Shown here: positions 17,734 to 26,078 of the stretch, piece after piece
How the letters are laid out: each line of letters opens with the position of its first letter
Position numbering within the stretch: the stretch's first letter is position 1
NCBI GenBank assembly: GCA_020555605.1
Contig: JAJCJC010000016.1
Coordinates: forward strand, 1-61,032
Reading direction: 5' to 3'
From: a bacterium 210917-SL.2.15
GTDB taxonomy: Bacteria > Bacillota > Clostridia > Oscillospirales > Oscillospiraceae
DNA length: 61,032 nucleotides
Program-made: the position numbers and the translations under genes
The notes under the pieces: model-generated
What the model saw: only the letters and a program-made list of their open reading frames with translations
Told to the model about the DNA's origin: nothing
The model's database searches: none

Positions 17734-19185
17734 ATGGAAAAAGTGAGACCCCGCACTCTGTCGGGCTTCATGGAGCTGCTCCCCGCCCCCCAGGCACAGA
17801 TGGAGCGCATCATGGAGATCCTGCGCAAAACCTATTCCCTCTACGGCTTCACGCCCCTGGACACCCCCGCGCTGGAAGCCGCCGATGTACTGCTGGCCAA
17901 AGGCGGCGGCGAAACCGAAAAGCAGATCTACCGCTTTCAGAAAGGCGACAGCGATCTGGCGCTGCGCTTTGATTTGACGGTGCCTCTGGCCAAATACGTG
18001 GCCCTGCACTACGGTGAGCTTTCCTTCCCCTTCCGGCGCTATCAGATCGGCAAGGTCTACCGCGGCGAGCGCGCCCAAAGAGGGCGTTTCCGCGAATTTT
18101 ATCAGGCCGACATTGACGTGATTGGCGACGGACAGCTCTCCATTCTCAATGAGGCGGAGATTCCCTCTATTATTTACCGCACCTTCACCGCTCTGGGCCT
18201 GCAGCGCTTTCAGATCCGCGTAAACAATCGCAAAATTCTCAACGGCTTCTACGCCATGCAGGGCCTTTCCGAGCAGTCCGCCGACGTGATGCGCACGGTG
18301 GACAAGCTGGACAAGATCGGCGCGGACAAAGTGCGCGTCATTCTGGTGGATGATTTTGGCGTCGGCGCCGAAGCGGCGGACGCCGTGCTCTCCTTCATCG
18401 CCATCCGGGGAACGAGTGCCGAAGTGCTTGCCGCCCTGGAAGACTACCGCGGGAAAAACGAGCTCTTTGACCAGGGCTTGGATGAGCTTGGAACCGTGGT
18501 GAACGCGGTGGCGGAGTTCGGCGTGCCCGAGGACCATTTCACTGTGGATCTGACCATCGCCCGGGGCCTCGATTATTACACGGGCACCGTGTATGAAACC
18601 ACCATGCTGGACCATCCCGAGATCGGCAGCATCTGTTCCGGCGGCCGCTATGATAACTTAGCGGAATATTATACCGAAAAACAACTTCCAGGAGTTGGTA
18701 TTTCCATCGGTTTGACCCGTTTGTTCTATGTTTTAGGTGAACAGGGCTATCTGGACCCGGATCTGAATACCGCTCCCGCAGACGTGCTGATCCTGCCCAT
18801 GACCGACGATCTGAGCGCAGCCATCGCCTTGGCCACCAAACTGCGCGGCGAAGGCATCCGCACCCAGCTGTACGCCGAAAAGAAAAAGATGAAGGCCAAA
18901 ATGAACTATGCCGACAAGCTGGGGATCCCCTTCGCCGTTTTCCTGGGCGAAGACGAAATCGCCGCGGGCACCGCCACCGTCAAGAATATGAACATGGCCA
19001 ACGACTTCACCGAAGCGGAACTGCAGAGAATGGCCGCCGAGGGACTTCACAAACAGATCACCCTGCCCGCAGACGAAGCCGTGGCCTATATCAAAAGGCA
19101 TCTGGACGCGGCCGCGCAGCCCACGCCGATTTGCGACCGCGTAGCCGTCGCTGCGCGGCATGGCTTGGATACCCCCGGCAAATAA
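17734..19185 (+). CDS. hisS: histidyl-tRNA synthetase
   Basis: 483 residues, somewhat longer than the usual 420-430. Class II motifs are clear: RFDLTVPLAKYVA, motif 2 YRGERAQRGRFREFYQAD, the HisRS-specific RGLDYYTGTVYE and GGRYDNL, then an anticodon-binding domain beginning near PADVLILPM. It charges tRNA-His. Presence of the histidine-specific motifs and the anticodon domain argues against the HisZ regulator. The first ATG with a ribosome site (GAAAGGAAT) is 17734. aspS follows, the usual hisS-aspS pair. Confidence 0.93.
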   Translation: MEKVRPRTLSGFMELLPAPQAQMERIMEILRKTYSLYGFTPLDTPALEAADVLLAKGGGETEKQIYRFQKGDSDLALRFDLTVPLAKYVALHYGELSFPFRRYQIGKVYRGERAQRGRFREFYQADIDVIGDGQLSILNEAEIPSIIYRTFTALGLQRFQIRVNNRKILNGFYAMQGLSEQSADVMRTVDKLDKIGADKVRVILVDDFGVGAEAADAVLSFIAIRGTSAEVLAALEDYRGKNELFDQGLDELGTVVNAVAEFGVPEDHFTVDLTIARGLDYYTGTVYETTMLDHPEIGSICSGGRYDNLAEYYTEKQLPGVGISIGLTRLFYVLGEQGYLDPDLNTAPADVLILPMTDDLSAAIALATKLRGEGIRTQLYAEKKKMKAKMNYADKLGIPFAVFLGEDEIAAGTATVKNMNMANDFTEAELQRMAAEGLHKQITLPADEAVAYIKRHLDAAAQPTPICDRVAVAARHGLDTPGK

Positions 19186-19218
19186 AGTACAAAATCGAAT
19201 TTTTTTGATTATTTTCAC

Positions 19219-19247
19219 GATTTGTATTCAAGAATCCAATACAAATC
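19219..19247 (+). terminator. AT-rich perfect hairpin between hisS and aspS
   Basis: Ten-base arms GATTTGTATT / AATACAAATC with a 9-base loop, then AAAATTTTTT. It could be a weak intrinsic terminator after hisS, an attenuator before aspS, or an operator. Only the inverted repeat is certain. Confidence 0.5.
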
Positions 19248-19290
19248 AAAATTTTTTGGCAAGATACTACAAATAGGAGTTGATTTTTCT

Positions 19291-21078
19291 ATGGAGCAAA
19301 GCACCTCTTACCGCAGTCATACCTGCGGGGAGCTGCGCATGGAACACGCCGGCCAAAGCGTGAAGCTGGCCGGGTTCCTGGATAATGTGCGCGAGGTCAG
19401 CGCCAATCTGGCCTTCGCCGTGCTGCGTGATTTTTACGGCGTCACCCAGCTGGTGGTGGAAGACGAAACCCTGCTCACTCAGCTGAAAGAATTGAACAAA
19501 GAGTCTACCCTGTGCGTCACGGGCACGGTGCGGGAGCGGGCCAGCAAGAATCCCAAGCTACCCACCGGCGACATTGAAGTGGTGCCCGAAACCATCGAGG
19601 TGCTGGGCCGCTGCCGCCACAACGAACTCCCCTTCCCTATCGCCCGCAGCCGCGAAGCGGATGAAAGCGCCCGGCTGAAATACCGCTACCTCGATCTGCG
19701 CAACGAGGCGGTGAAGCACAACATCGTCCTGCGCTGCCAGGTGGTGGCCGCCCTGCGTGCGGCCATGATTGAAAAAGGCTTCCTGGAGATCACCACACCT
19801 ATCCTGACCGCTTCCTCCCCTGAGGGCGCGCGGGACTATCTGGTGCCCAGCCGCAAGCATCCCGGCAAATTCTACGCCCTGCCCCAGGCCCCCCAGCAGT
19901 TCAAGCAGCTGTTGATGGCCTCTGGCTTCGACAAATATTTCCAAATTGCCCCCTGTTTCCGGGACGAGGATGCCCGCGGCGACCGTTCCCCCGGCGAATT
20001 TTATCAGCTGGATATGGAGATGGCCTTTGCCGGCCAGGAGGATGTGTTCCCCGTGCTGGAGGACGTGCTGCCCCCCATCTTCGCCCAATACGGCAAGTAT
20101 GACACCGCCTCCTCCGCCCCCTTCCGCCGTATCCCCTATCTTACCGCCATGGAGACTTACGGCTCGGACAAGCCCGATCTGCGCATCGACCTGACGGTCA
20201 CCGACGCCACGGAAGCCCTGGGCAGCTGCGGCTTCGGTCCCTTCGAAGGCCAAACCATCAAAGCTGTGCCCGTCACCGATTTTTCCGCCACCCGCAAACA
20301 GATCGACAAACTCTGCGCCGACGTGGAGGTGCAGTCCGGCGAAAAGGTGTACTGGTTCCGTCTGGACGAGAAGGGCGAGATCGTGGGCGGCATCGCCAAG
20401 TTTATCCAGCCTATCCGCGAGCAGGTGATTTCCGCTCTGCACCTGGCCCCCAACACCTTCGTGGGCCTGACGGCGGGCAAATTGCTTACCGCCCAGAAAA
20501 CTGCCGGCGTGCTCATCAAGCTGCTGCCCACCCTGGCGCCCCAGCACATGGACAAAGAGCGCTACGAATTCTGCTGGATCGTGGATTTCCCCATGTATGA
20601 GATCGGCGAGGAAAGCGGCAAGCTGGAATTCTGCCACAACCCCTTCTCCATGCCCGCCGGCGGGCTGGAAGCTCTTTTGAAAGCCGAACGGGGCGGGCTG
20701 GATCCTCTCACCCTCACCGCCGACCAGTACGATCTGGTGTGCAACGGCGTGGAGCTGTCCTCCGGCGCAGTGCGCAACCACGACCCGGAGATCATGGTGA
20801 AGGCCTTCGAACTGGTGGGTCTGGGCGAGGAGGACGTGAAAGCCAAATTCCCCGCCATGTACAATGCTTTCACCTACGGCGCGCCGCCTCATGCGGGCAT
20901 CGCCCCCGGCGTAGACCGCATGGTCATGCTGCTCAGCGGCGAGGATTCCATCCGCGAGGTCATCCCCTTCCCCATGAACAAAAACGCCCAGGATCTGATG
21001 ATGGGCGCCCCCGGTGAAGTGACCCAGGCCCAACTGGACGAACTGAGCATCGCCGTGACCCGGCGCGAAGAGGACTGA
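19291..21078 (+). CDS. aspS: aspartyl-tRNA synthetase
   Basis: 595 residues, bacterial type: N-terminal OB-fold anticodon domain (about 1-110), class II core with QAPQQFKQLLM and the motif 2 region CFRDEDARGDRS, a bacterial GAD insertion (about 300-410), and motif 3 near APGVDRMVMLL. It charges tRNA-Asp. ATG 19291 follows ATAGGAGT. An in-frame extension upstream runs through the hairpin and is not credible. Confidence 0.94.
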   Translation: MEQSTSYRSHTCGELRMEHAGQSVKLAGFLDNVREVSANLAFAVLRDFYGVTQLVVEDETLLTQLKELNKESTLCVTGTVRERASKNPKLPTGDIEVVPETIEVLGRCRHNELPFPIARSREADESARLKYRYLDLRNEAVKHNIVLRCQVVAALRAAMIEKGFLEITTPILTASSPEGARDYLVPSRKHPGKFYALPQAPQQFKQLLMASGFDKYFQIAPCFRDEDARGDRSPGEFYQLDMEMAFAGQEDVFPVLEDVLPPIFAQYGKYDTASSAPFRRIPYLTAMETYGSDKPDLRIDLTVTDATEALGSCGFGPFEGQTIKAVPVTDFSATRKQIDKLCADVEVQSGEKVYWFRLDEKGEIVGGIAKFIQPIREQVISALHLAPNTFVGLTAGKLLTAQKTAGVLIKLLPTLAPQHMDKERYEFCWIVDFPMYEIGEESGKLEFCHNPFSMPAGGLEALLKAERGGLDPLTLTADQYDLVCNGVELSSGAVRNHDPEIMVKAFELVGLGEEDVKAKFPAMYNAFTYGAPPHAGIAPGVDRMVMLLSGEDSIREVIPFPMNKNAQDLMMGAPGEVTQAQLDELSIAVTRREED

Positions 21079-21081
21079 AGC

Positions 21082-21600
21082 ATGGACTTCCAGCGCGTGA
21101 CGGCGGCCGGCGATCCTCTCTATGCCCCGGCCATGGAACTGTATCACGCCAGTTTTCCGCCCCATGAGCAGCGCCAAAGGGCCTCTCAGAAGTCGATCCT
21201 CTCCCACCCGGACTATCATTTCCTGATGCTGACCGAGCAGGATGCCGCCGGTATCCTGCTGACTTGAGACACGGAGCGTTTCCGGTACGTAGAGCATTTC
21301 GCGGTCTCCCCCGCCCTGCGGGGCCGCTCCTTCGGCAGCCGCGCCCTGCAAGCTTGGGCCGACGGTGCGGACACGTCGGTGATCCTCGAAATCGATCCCT
21401 TGACGACCGACATTGCCGTGCGCCGCAAAGGCTTTTATGAGCGCCTGGGCTTTACGGTCAACCCCTTTCCCCATGTGCACCCGCCTTATCACGACGGCCT
21501 TGCCGGACATGCGCTGCTGGTGCTGTCCCGGCCGGAGGCGCTGGAGGAAGACGCTTATCAGGCATTCGCGCAGTACCTGCGCGCCGTAGTTATGACTTGA
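21082..21600 (+). pseudogene. GNAT-family N-acetyltransferase interrupted by an in-frame TGA
   Basis: 173 codons in one frame with a single TGA at 21265-21267. Upstream reads as an N-terminal GNAT segment (LYHASFPPHEQR). Downstream has the acetyl-CoA loop region VSPALRGRSFGSRAL and GFYERLGFTVN. The TGA sits where relatives often have Trp (TGG), so one base change (TGG to TGA) would explain it. Start ATG is 4 bases after aspS. Substrate unknown. Confidence 0.75.
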
Positions 21601-21883
21601 ACCCATGCAGCACAAGCGCTGCCGAACCGTTCTTATGGCCAAAACGGGCAGTTTCGCAAAATAATAAGTTTTGCGGAACTGTCAGCTTTTTGCTGGAAGC
21701 ATCCAACGGCGGATCAGCCCTGCCGCACCGCGACAAGGATGGGGCGATCGCCGCGCTGTTTTATAGAACGCGGGGCGCAAAAGGAACGAATGCATCTGAA
21801 CCGCCGAACAAATCGCAGCCTACGGCCGGCATCGGTGCCGCGAGGAATGCAGCCCCGGCGGCAACATAGGTCCCCGAATGCGA
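21601..21883. other. intergenic stretch, nothing recognised
   Basis: About 280 bases between the GNAT remnant and the shared terminator. No conserved frame, tRNA or strong promoter is visible on either strand. Confidence 0.4.
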
Positions 21884-21909
21884 AAAAGCGCCCGGAATCG
21901 GGCGCTTTT
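21884..21909. terminator. bidirectional terminator
   Basis: Perfect 11-base stem AAAAGCGCCCG / CGGGCGCTTTT with a 4-base loop and T-tracts on both strands. It serves the GNAT remnant (plus) and the GIY-YIG gene (minus). Confidence 0.85.
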
Positions 21910-21910
21910 C

Positions 21911-22156
21911 TCATTGTATCGGGCCAATCAGACGCAGTTTCTGCGCGCGCGTCAGGCGCTTGATGACCGCCTCCCGCCGCAATGCGGCGCTTCTGCTTTC
22001 CGCATGTTCCGTATACACCAGTGCGCAGGGCCGCCGGGCGCGGGTGTATTTCGCCCCCCGACCGGCGTTATGGGCCGCGAGCCGTTTTTTCACATCATTG
22101 GTGGAACCGGTGTACAGCGTTCCGTCCGCGCAGCGCAAAAGATAAACCCACCACAT
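21911..22156 (-). CDS. GIY-YIG nuclease-family small protein (YhbQ-like)
   Basis: 81 residues starting WWVYLLRCADGTLYTGSTND, the GIY-YIG core, then KRLAAHNAGRGAKYTR and a C-terminal basic helix. These single-domain proteins are related to UvrC-type nucleases, and their cellular role is not settled. The ATG (22156-22154) overlaps the TAA stop of the upstream glycosidase, indicating coupling. Confidence 0.85.
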   Translation of the reverse strand: MWWVYLLRCADGTLYTGSTNDVKKRLAAHNAGRGAKYTRARRPCALVYTEHAESRSAALRREAVIKRLTRAQKLRLIGPIQ

Positions 22157-23328
22157 TATACGGCCGGTTCCAAAAGCCCCAGGCTTTGCTTCCATTCCAG
22201 CACTCGGCGCACGGAAGCGTCGATCTGCGCTTCGTCGATCTCCTCGGCCTCCACAGCGGCCAGTACCGCGTCGATCTGGGTGGGATGATCGGTGGTCAGC
22301 ACCATATCGTTGCCCGCCTGCAGAGCCAGCACCGCTGCTGCGCCGCCGTCGGTGTATTCTTTCAGCGCGTCCATGGCCAGATCATCTGTCAAAATCACGC
22401 CTTCAAACCCCAGCTCCCGGCGCAGGATTTCGTGCACCGGCGCGGAAAGCGAAGCCGGATACGCTTCGTCCATGCAGGCGACGATATTGTGCGACACCAG
22501 CACCGCCGGCGCACCGGCCCGGATTCCTGCCTTGAAAGGCAGGAAGTCCGACTCCATAAAGTGCTCATAGGGCCGCTCATCCAGGGAAATGCCGGTGTGG
22601 GTGTTCAAATTATTCCCATAACCCGGGAAATGCTTGAGCACGCTGCCGATGCCGACACGGTTCATTTCCTCCACCACAGCGGACACATAGTCCGCCGTCT
22701 CTTCCGCCGGTGCGCCCAGCGTGCGGGGATAGATATAATCCCCGGGGTCGGTGGAAATGTCGCACACCGGGGCAAAGTTTACATTTACGCCCAACCCCAG
22801 CAAAAAGGACGACTTTTCCGCCGCATCGCCCCGCAGCGCGGCCAGACCGCCGGAGGCATACAGCGCCTGAGGCGCGGGGAACTTGTTGGCGCGCAGATGG
22901 GGATTGGAGCTGGCCCGCACCACGGTGCCGCCCTCCTCGTCCGCACCGATCAGCAGCGGAACGGCCGCGGAGCGCTGCAATGCATCCGTCAGAGCGCGCA
23001 CCTGGGCATAGGTCTTGTCCTTAAAATCCCGGCCAAAGAGGATCACGCCGCCCAGATGATACTGCGCCACATCCTCCGCCGCGCCTTCTTCCGGACAGCG
23101 CACAAAAAACAGCTGTCCCACCTTCTCTTCCACCGTCATGGAAGCGAGCAGCGCCGCAATGGGGTCCTGCTCTTCCGCCGGGGGCGTCTCCTCCCGGTCC
23201 GAAACCGGTTCCTGCGCACCGGACTGCGGCGCCTCATCGCCCGACGGCGCCGCGCCCGGCGCGCCGCAGCCGCACAGCAGCGACAGGAGCAAAACCACAA
23301 TAGAAAAAGCGAAAAAATACTGCTTCAA
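22156..23328 (-). CDS. GH3-family beta-N-acetylhexosaminidase-like lipoprotein (NagZ-like)
   Basis: 390 residues with a lipoprotein signal (KQYFFAF, hydrophobic stretch, lipobox LLCGC), a Pro/Glu-rich linker, then a GH3 TIM barrel with KHFPGYG and LTDDLAM (nucleophile Asp). The family's Asp-x-His dyad, DTH or DSH in relatives, reads NTH here (Asn242, His244), so catalysis may be altered. NagZ removes GlcNAc during wall recycling. The TTG at 23328 follows a GGGGGG run and gives a compact signal peptide. A GTG at 23343 in the same frame is the alternative. Confidence 0.8.
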   Translation of the reverse strand: MKQYFFAFSIVVLLLSLLCGCGAPGAAPSGDEAPQSGAQEPVSDREETPPAEEQDPIAALLASMTVEEKVGQLFFVRCPEEGAAEDVAQYHLGGVILFGRDFKDKTYAQVRALTDALQRSAAVPLLIGADEEGGTVVRASSNPHLRANKFPAPQALYASGGLAALRGDAAEKSSFLLGLGVNVNFAPVCDISTDPGDYIYPRTLGAPAEETADYVSAVVEEMNRVGIGSVLKHFPGYGNNLNTHTGISLDERPYEHFMESDFLPFKAGIRAGAPAVLVSHNIVACMDEAYPASLSAPVHEILRRELGFEGVILTDDLAMDALKEYTDGGAAAVLALQAGNDMVLTTDHPTQIDAVLAAVEAEEIDEAQIDASVRRVLEWKQSLGLLEPAV

Positions 23329-23430
23329 AAAAAGACCCCCCACGTTTTTTCATTTGTATCATGGCATAAACGAAGCCAAAAAACAAGCCCGCAGCGATAT
23401 TATATTTTTATAAAAAGACTGCGAAAACGG

Positions 23431-23459
23431 TTGCCGCGGCCCAGGCAGTATGTTAAAAT
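23431..23459 (+). promoter_or_regulatory. promoter of the DUF1538/P-II operon
   Basis: TTGCCG at 23431-23436 and TAAAAT at 23454-23459 with 17-base spacing. Transcription from about 23466 would give a leader of roughly 205 nt before the DUF1538 start. Confidence 0.6.
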
Positions 23460-23465
23460 GGAATT

Positions 23466-23620
23466 AAAAAAGCAGTTATTCTGTTAATAAAACATAAAGG
23501 TCAGAAAGAAGGGTGCACCGAAACGTCGCCGGGAAGAGGCGGATCACTTATGTATTGATCGAAACGATTATTGCAGGATAAGAGGTTCGTCCATGCTCGT
23601 TGCCGCAGCATGGCTTTTTT
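23466..23620 (+). promoter_or_regulatory. structured 5' leader ending in a terminator, candidate riboswitch or attenuator
   Basis: The leader contains a CGCC/GGCG hairpin (about 23526-23541), an ATCG-AAA-CGAT hairpin (about 23557-23569), purine-rich single-stranded blocks, and then a clear terminator: CCATGCT / AGCATGG (23591-23613) followed by seven T. The DUF1538 ribosome site lies just beyond. That order (promoter, structured region, terminator, gene) is the layout of a transcription-attenuating riboswitch. It does not match the FMN, TPP, ydaO, yybP, fluoride or guanidine consensus that I can recall. Ligand unknown. Confidence 0.55.
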
Positions 23621-23671
23621 TGCACCTTTTTCATGATTTTATACCAATTTTATAGCAAAGGAGGACTGCAT

Positions 23672-25201
23672 TTGCGTGCATTGATCGAAAAAACAAATGA
23701 ATCCCTGTCGTCCGTGATCCCCATCACGGCCATCGTGCTGCTGCTGAGCATCTCCATCGCCCCCCTGACGCCGGGCGCTCTGATTTTGTTCCTGTTCGGC
23801 GCGGTGCTTCTGGTGGCGGGTATGGGCCTGTTCACCCTGGGCGTTGACATGTCCATGCTGCCCATGGGCGAGGGCGTCGGCGTGGAACTGGCCAAGCGCA
23901 AGCGCATGGGCATCCCGCTGCTGGTGTGCTTCATCCTCGGCGTGGTGATCACCATTGCCGAGCCGGACCTGCAGGTGCTGGCCCACCAGATCTCCAGCAT
24001 TCCCAACATGACGCTGATCCTGGCCGTGGCGCTGGGCGTGGGCGTGTTCCTGGCCCTGGCCCTGATCCGTATCCGGCGGAAAATCCCCCTGTCCCGGGTG
24101 CTGCTGGTGTGTTACATCATCGTTTTCATCCTGGCCTTCTGCACGCCGGACACCTTTTTGTCCGTGGCCTTCGACTCCGGCGGCGTCACCACCGGGCCGA
24201 TCACCGTACCCTTCATTATGGCCCTGGGCATCGGTATGGCCTCTATGCGAAACGATAAAAACTCCGGTTCCGACAGCTTCGGTTTCGTCTCTCTCGGCTC
24301 CGTCGGCCCCATCCTTGCCGTCATGCTGCTGGGCATCTTCTACAAGCCTCAGGGCGGCAACTTCTCCATGGCGGAGCTGGGCGACATCCAGACCACCCGG
24401 GACGCGGCCCGCGTTTTCCTCGAAGCCCTCCCCGCTTACGCCGAAGAAGTGCTGATTGCCATTGTGCCCATTGTGGTCGTGTTTCTGATCTTTCAGCTGA
24501 TCACCCGGCGCTTTCAAAAGCACCAGCTGGGCAAAATGGCCATCGGCATCGTCTATGCCTATGTGGGGCTGGTGATGTTCCTGACCGGCGTGAACGTGGG
24601 CTTTATGCCCGCCGGCCAGATGATCGGCAGCGGCCTGGCCGGCAGCATGTTCCCCTGGCTTCTGGTGCTGGTGGGCATGGTGGTGGGCTATTTCATCGTC
24701 CGTGCCGAGCCGGCCGTGCAGATCCTCACCAAACAGGTGGAGGACGTGTCCAACGGCTCTGTGACCCAGAAAGCCATGATGAACGCCCTGAGCATCGGCG
24801 TGGCCCTCTCCGTGGGACTCGCCATGCTGCGCATCCTGACGGGCCTGCCCATCATGGCCCTGATGATCCCCGGCTATATCGTGGCCCTGGGCCTCACTTT
24901 CCTGGTGCCCCAGTTGTACACCAGCATCGCCTTCGACTCCGGCGGCGTGGCCTCCGGCCCCATGACCACCACCTTCCTGCTGCCTCTGGCCATGGGCGCC
25001 TGCAGCGCCGTGGGCGGCAATATTATGACCGACGCCTTCGGCATCGTGGCCATGGTAGCCATGACGCCCCTGATCACCATTCAGATGATGGGCTACCTCG
25101 GCACGCGCAAGGAGCGCAGGTTCTCCGCCGTCCGCAGCGAAATCGCCCTGTCCGGCATTATGTACTTTGACAACGACCATGAAGAGGAGGCCGCCGTATG
25201 A
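23672..25201 (+). CDS. DUF1538 integral membrane protein with internal duplication
   Basis: 509 residues, about 12-14 membrane segments. Two homologous halves each carry an AFDSGGV motif: AFDSGGVTTGPITVPF near residue 170 and AFDSGGVASGPMTTTF near residue 420, the hallmark of DUF1538. The acidic AFDSGG motif inside membrane segments suggests cation binding or transport, but no function is established to my knowledge. TTG 23672 is 8 bases after AAAGGAGG. It overlaps the downstream P-II gene by four bases (ATGA), a strong sign that the two act together. Confidence 0.85.
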   Translation: MRALIEKTNESLSSVIPITAIVLLLSISIAPLTPGALILFLFGAVLLVAGMGLFTLGVDMSMLPMGEGVGVELAKRKRMGIPLLVCFILGVVITIAEPDLQVLAHQISSIPNMTLILAVALGVGVFLALALIRIRRKIPLSRVLLVCYIIVFILAFCTPDTFLSVAFDSGGVTTGPITVPFIMALGIGMASMRNDKNSGSDSFGFVSLGSVGPILAVMLLGIFYKPQGGNFSMAELGDIQTTRDAARVFLEALPAYAEEVLIAIVPIVVVFLIFQLITRRFQKHQLGKMAIGIVYAYVGLVMFLTGVNVGFMPAGQMIGSGLAGSMFPWLLVLVGMVVGYFIVRAEPAVQILTKQVEDVSNGSVTQKAMMNALSIGVALSVGLAMLRILTGLPIMALMIPGYIVALGLTFLVPQLYTSIAFDSGGVASGPMTTTFLLPLAMGACSAVGGNIMTDAFGIVAMVAMTPLITIQMMGYLGTRKERRFSAVRSEIALSGIMYFDNDHEEEAAV

Positions 25202-25878
25202 GCAGAAAACAGACGCCGCTGTGCCTTTTGTGCACCATTGTGGAGCGCGGCGGCGGCCAGCGGGCGTTCCGCACCTATGAAAAGCACGGCATCGCCCTGC
25301 ACTACCGCATCAGCGGCGAGGGCACCGCGTCCTCGGACCTGCTGGACCTGCTTGGCTTCGGCACCTCCGAGCGCGACATCCTCATCAGCCCCGCCCGGCG
25401 CAGCGCCGTGGACGCGCTGGTGGAAGAAATCCACCGAGACGGCTCTCGCATGCGGGCCAAGGGCATTTTGTTCGTGCTGCCGCTGACGGCGGCCAGCGCC
25501 AAAATTGCCGGCGCCCTGCTGGGCGCCCACATTTCCAATGCAGAGGAGGGAACTTCCATGGAGCAGAACACCAAAAAGCAAAGCCTGATCCTGGTGGCCG
25601 TAAACCAGGGCTACACCGAGGCCGTGATGGCCACCGCCAAAGCCGCCGGCGCCCGAGGCGGCACCGTGATCCGCAGCCACATCCTGCGCAGCGAGGAACA
25701 CGACTCCTTCGGCGGCCCCACCTTCGCCGGCGAACGCGAGCTGCTGGCCATCGTGGCCTCCAGCCAGGGCGAACGCAACGCCATCATGGAAAGCATTGAC
25801 AAAGCCCACGGCGGCGAGGCGGCAGCCCATGCCATTCTCTATTCCATGCCCATCGAGCAGATGGTGCACATTTCCTGA
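25198..25878 (+). CDS. double P-II (GlnB-like) domain protein partnered with DUF1538
   Basis: 226 residues containing two P-II-like ferredoxin folds, about residues 8-105 and 118-226. The second has the typical P-II ending (GERELLAIVAS, then IMESIDKAHG). P-II proteins are trimeric sensors of nucleotides and metabolites that bind and gate transporters or enzymes. Overlap with the DUF1538 gene suggests it controls that membrane protein. The T-loop tyrosine of classical GlnB is not evident, so the ligand cannot be assumed to be 2-oxoglutarate. Confidence 0.85.
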   Translation: MSRKQTPLCLLCTIVERGGGQRAFRTYEKHGIALHYRISGEGTASSDLLDLLGFGTSERDILISPARRSAVDALVEEIHRDGSRMRAKGILFVLPLTAASAKIAGALLGAHISNAEEGTSMEQNTKKQSLILVAVNQGYTEAVMATAKAAGARGGTVIRSHILRSEEHDSFGGPTFAGERELLAIVASSQGERNAIMESIDKAHGGEAAAHAILYSMPIEQMVHIS

Positions 25879-25890
25879 AGCAGAACCACC

Positions 25891-25924
25891 AAGGGGGGAA
25901 CCGGAACGGCTCCCCCCTTTTCCC
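25891..25924 (+). terminator. intrinsic terminator of the DUF1538/P-II operon
   Basis: Perfect 9-base stem AAGGGGGGA / TCCCCCCTT (25891-25919), then T-rich sequence. Confidence 0.85.
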
Positions 25925-26043
25925 TGTTTTCCCCCGGCCTGCGGGCGCTCCGTGACGGGAAATCCCCTTCCCTTGTGAACTCTTGCCAAAAGGGCCAGAG
26001 CCGATTTGTTGAAAACAGAGTAGGTAAAAACGCACAAAAGCAG

Positions 26044-26072
26044 TTGACGGAACACCGGATTTATGGTATATT
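26044..26072 (+). promoter_or_regulatory. strong promoter of the orphan non-coding transcript
   Basis: TTGACG at 26044-26049 and TATATT at 26067-26072 with 17-base spacing, near consensus. It faces a region with no credible coding frame. Confidence 0.75.
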
Positions 26073-26078
26073 ATAGAC

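Noticed and set aside
17734..19185. HisZ regulatory subunit instead of HisRS
   Set aside because: HisRS-specific motifs and the anticodon-binding domain are present, the gene is paired with aspS, and no histidine biosynthesis genes are nearby.
21265..21267. Selenocysteine or Trp recoding at the TGA
   Set aside because: There is no SECIS-like hairpin after the TGA, and all other genes use TGG for Trp and TGA as a normal stop.
19558..21642. Very long minus-strand open frame opposite aspS (694 codons), and similar ones opposite nearly every long gene (2130-3749, 33419-35215, 35874-38027, 44055-45641)
   Set aside because: They are shadows caused by high GC at third codon positions. They are rich in His, Gly and Gln, lack ribosome sites and domains, and lie over well-identified genes.
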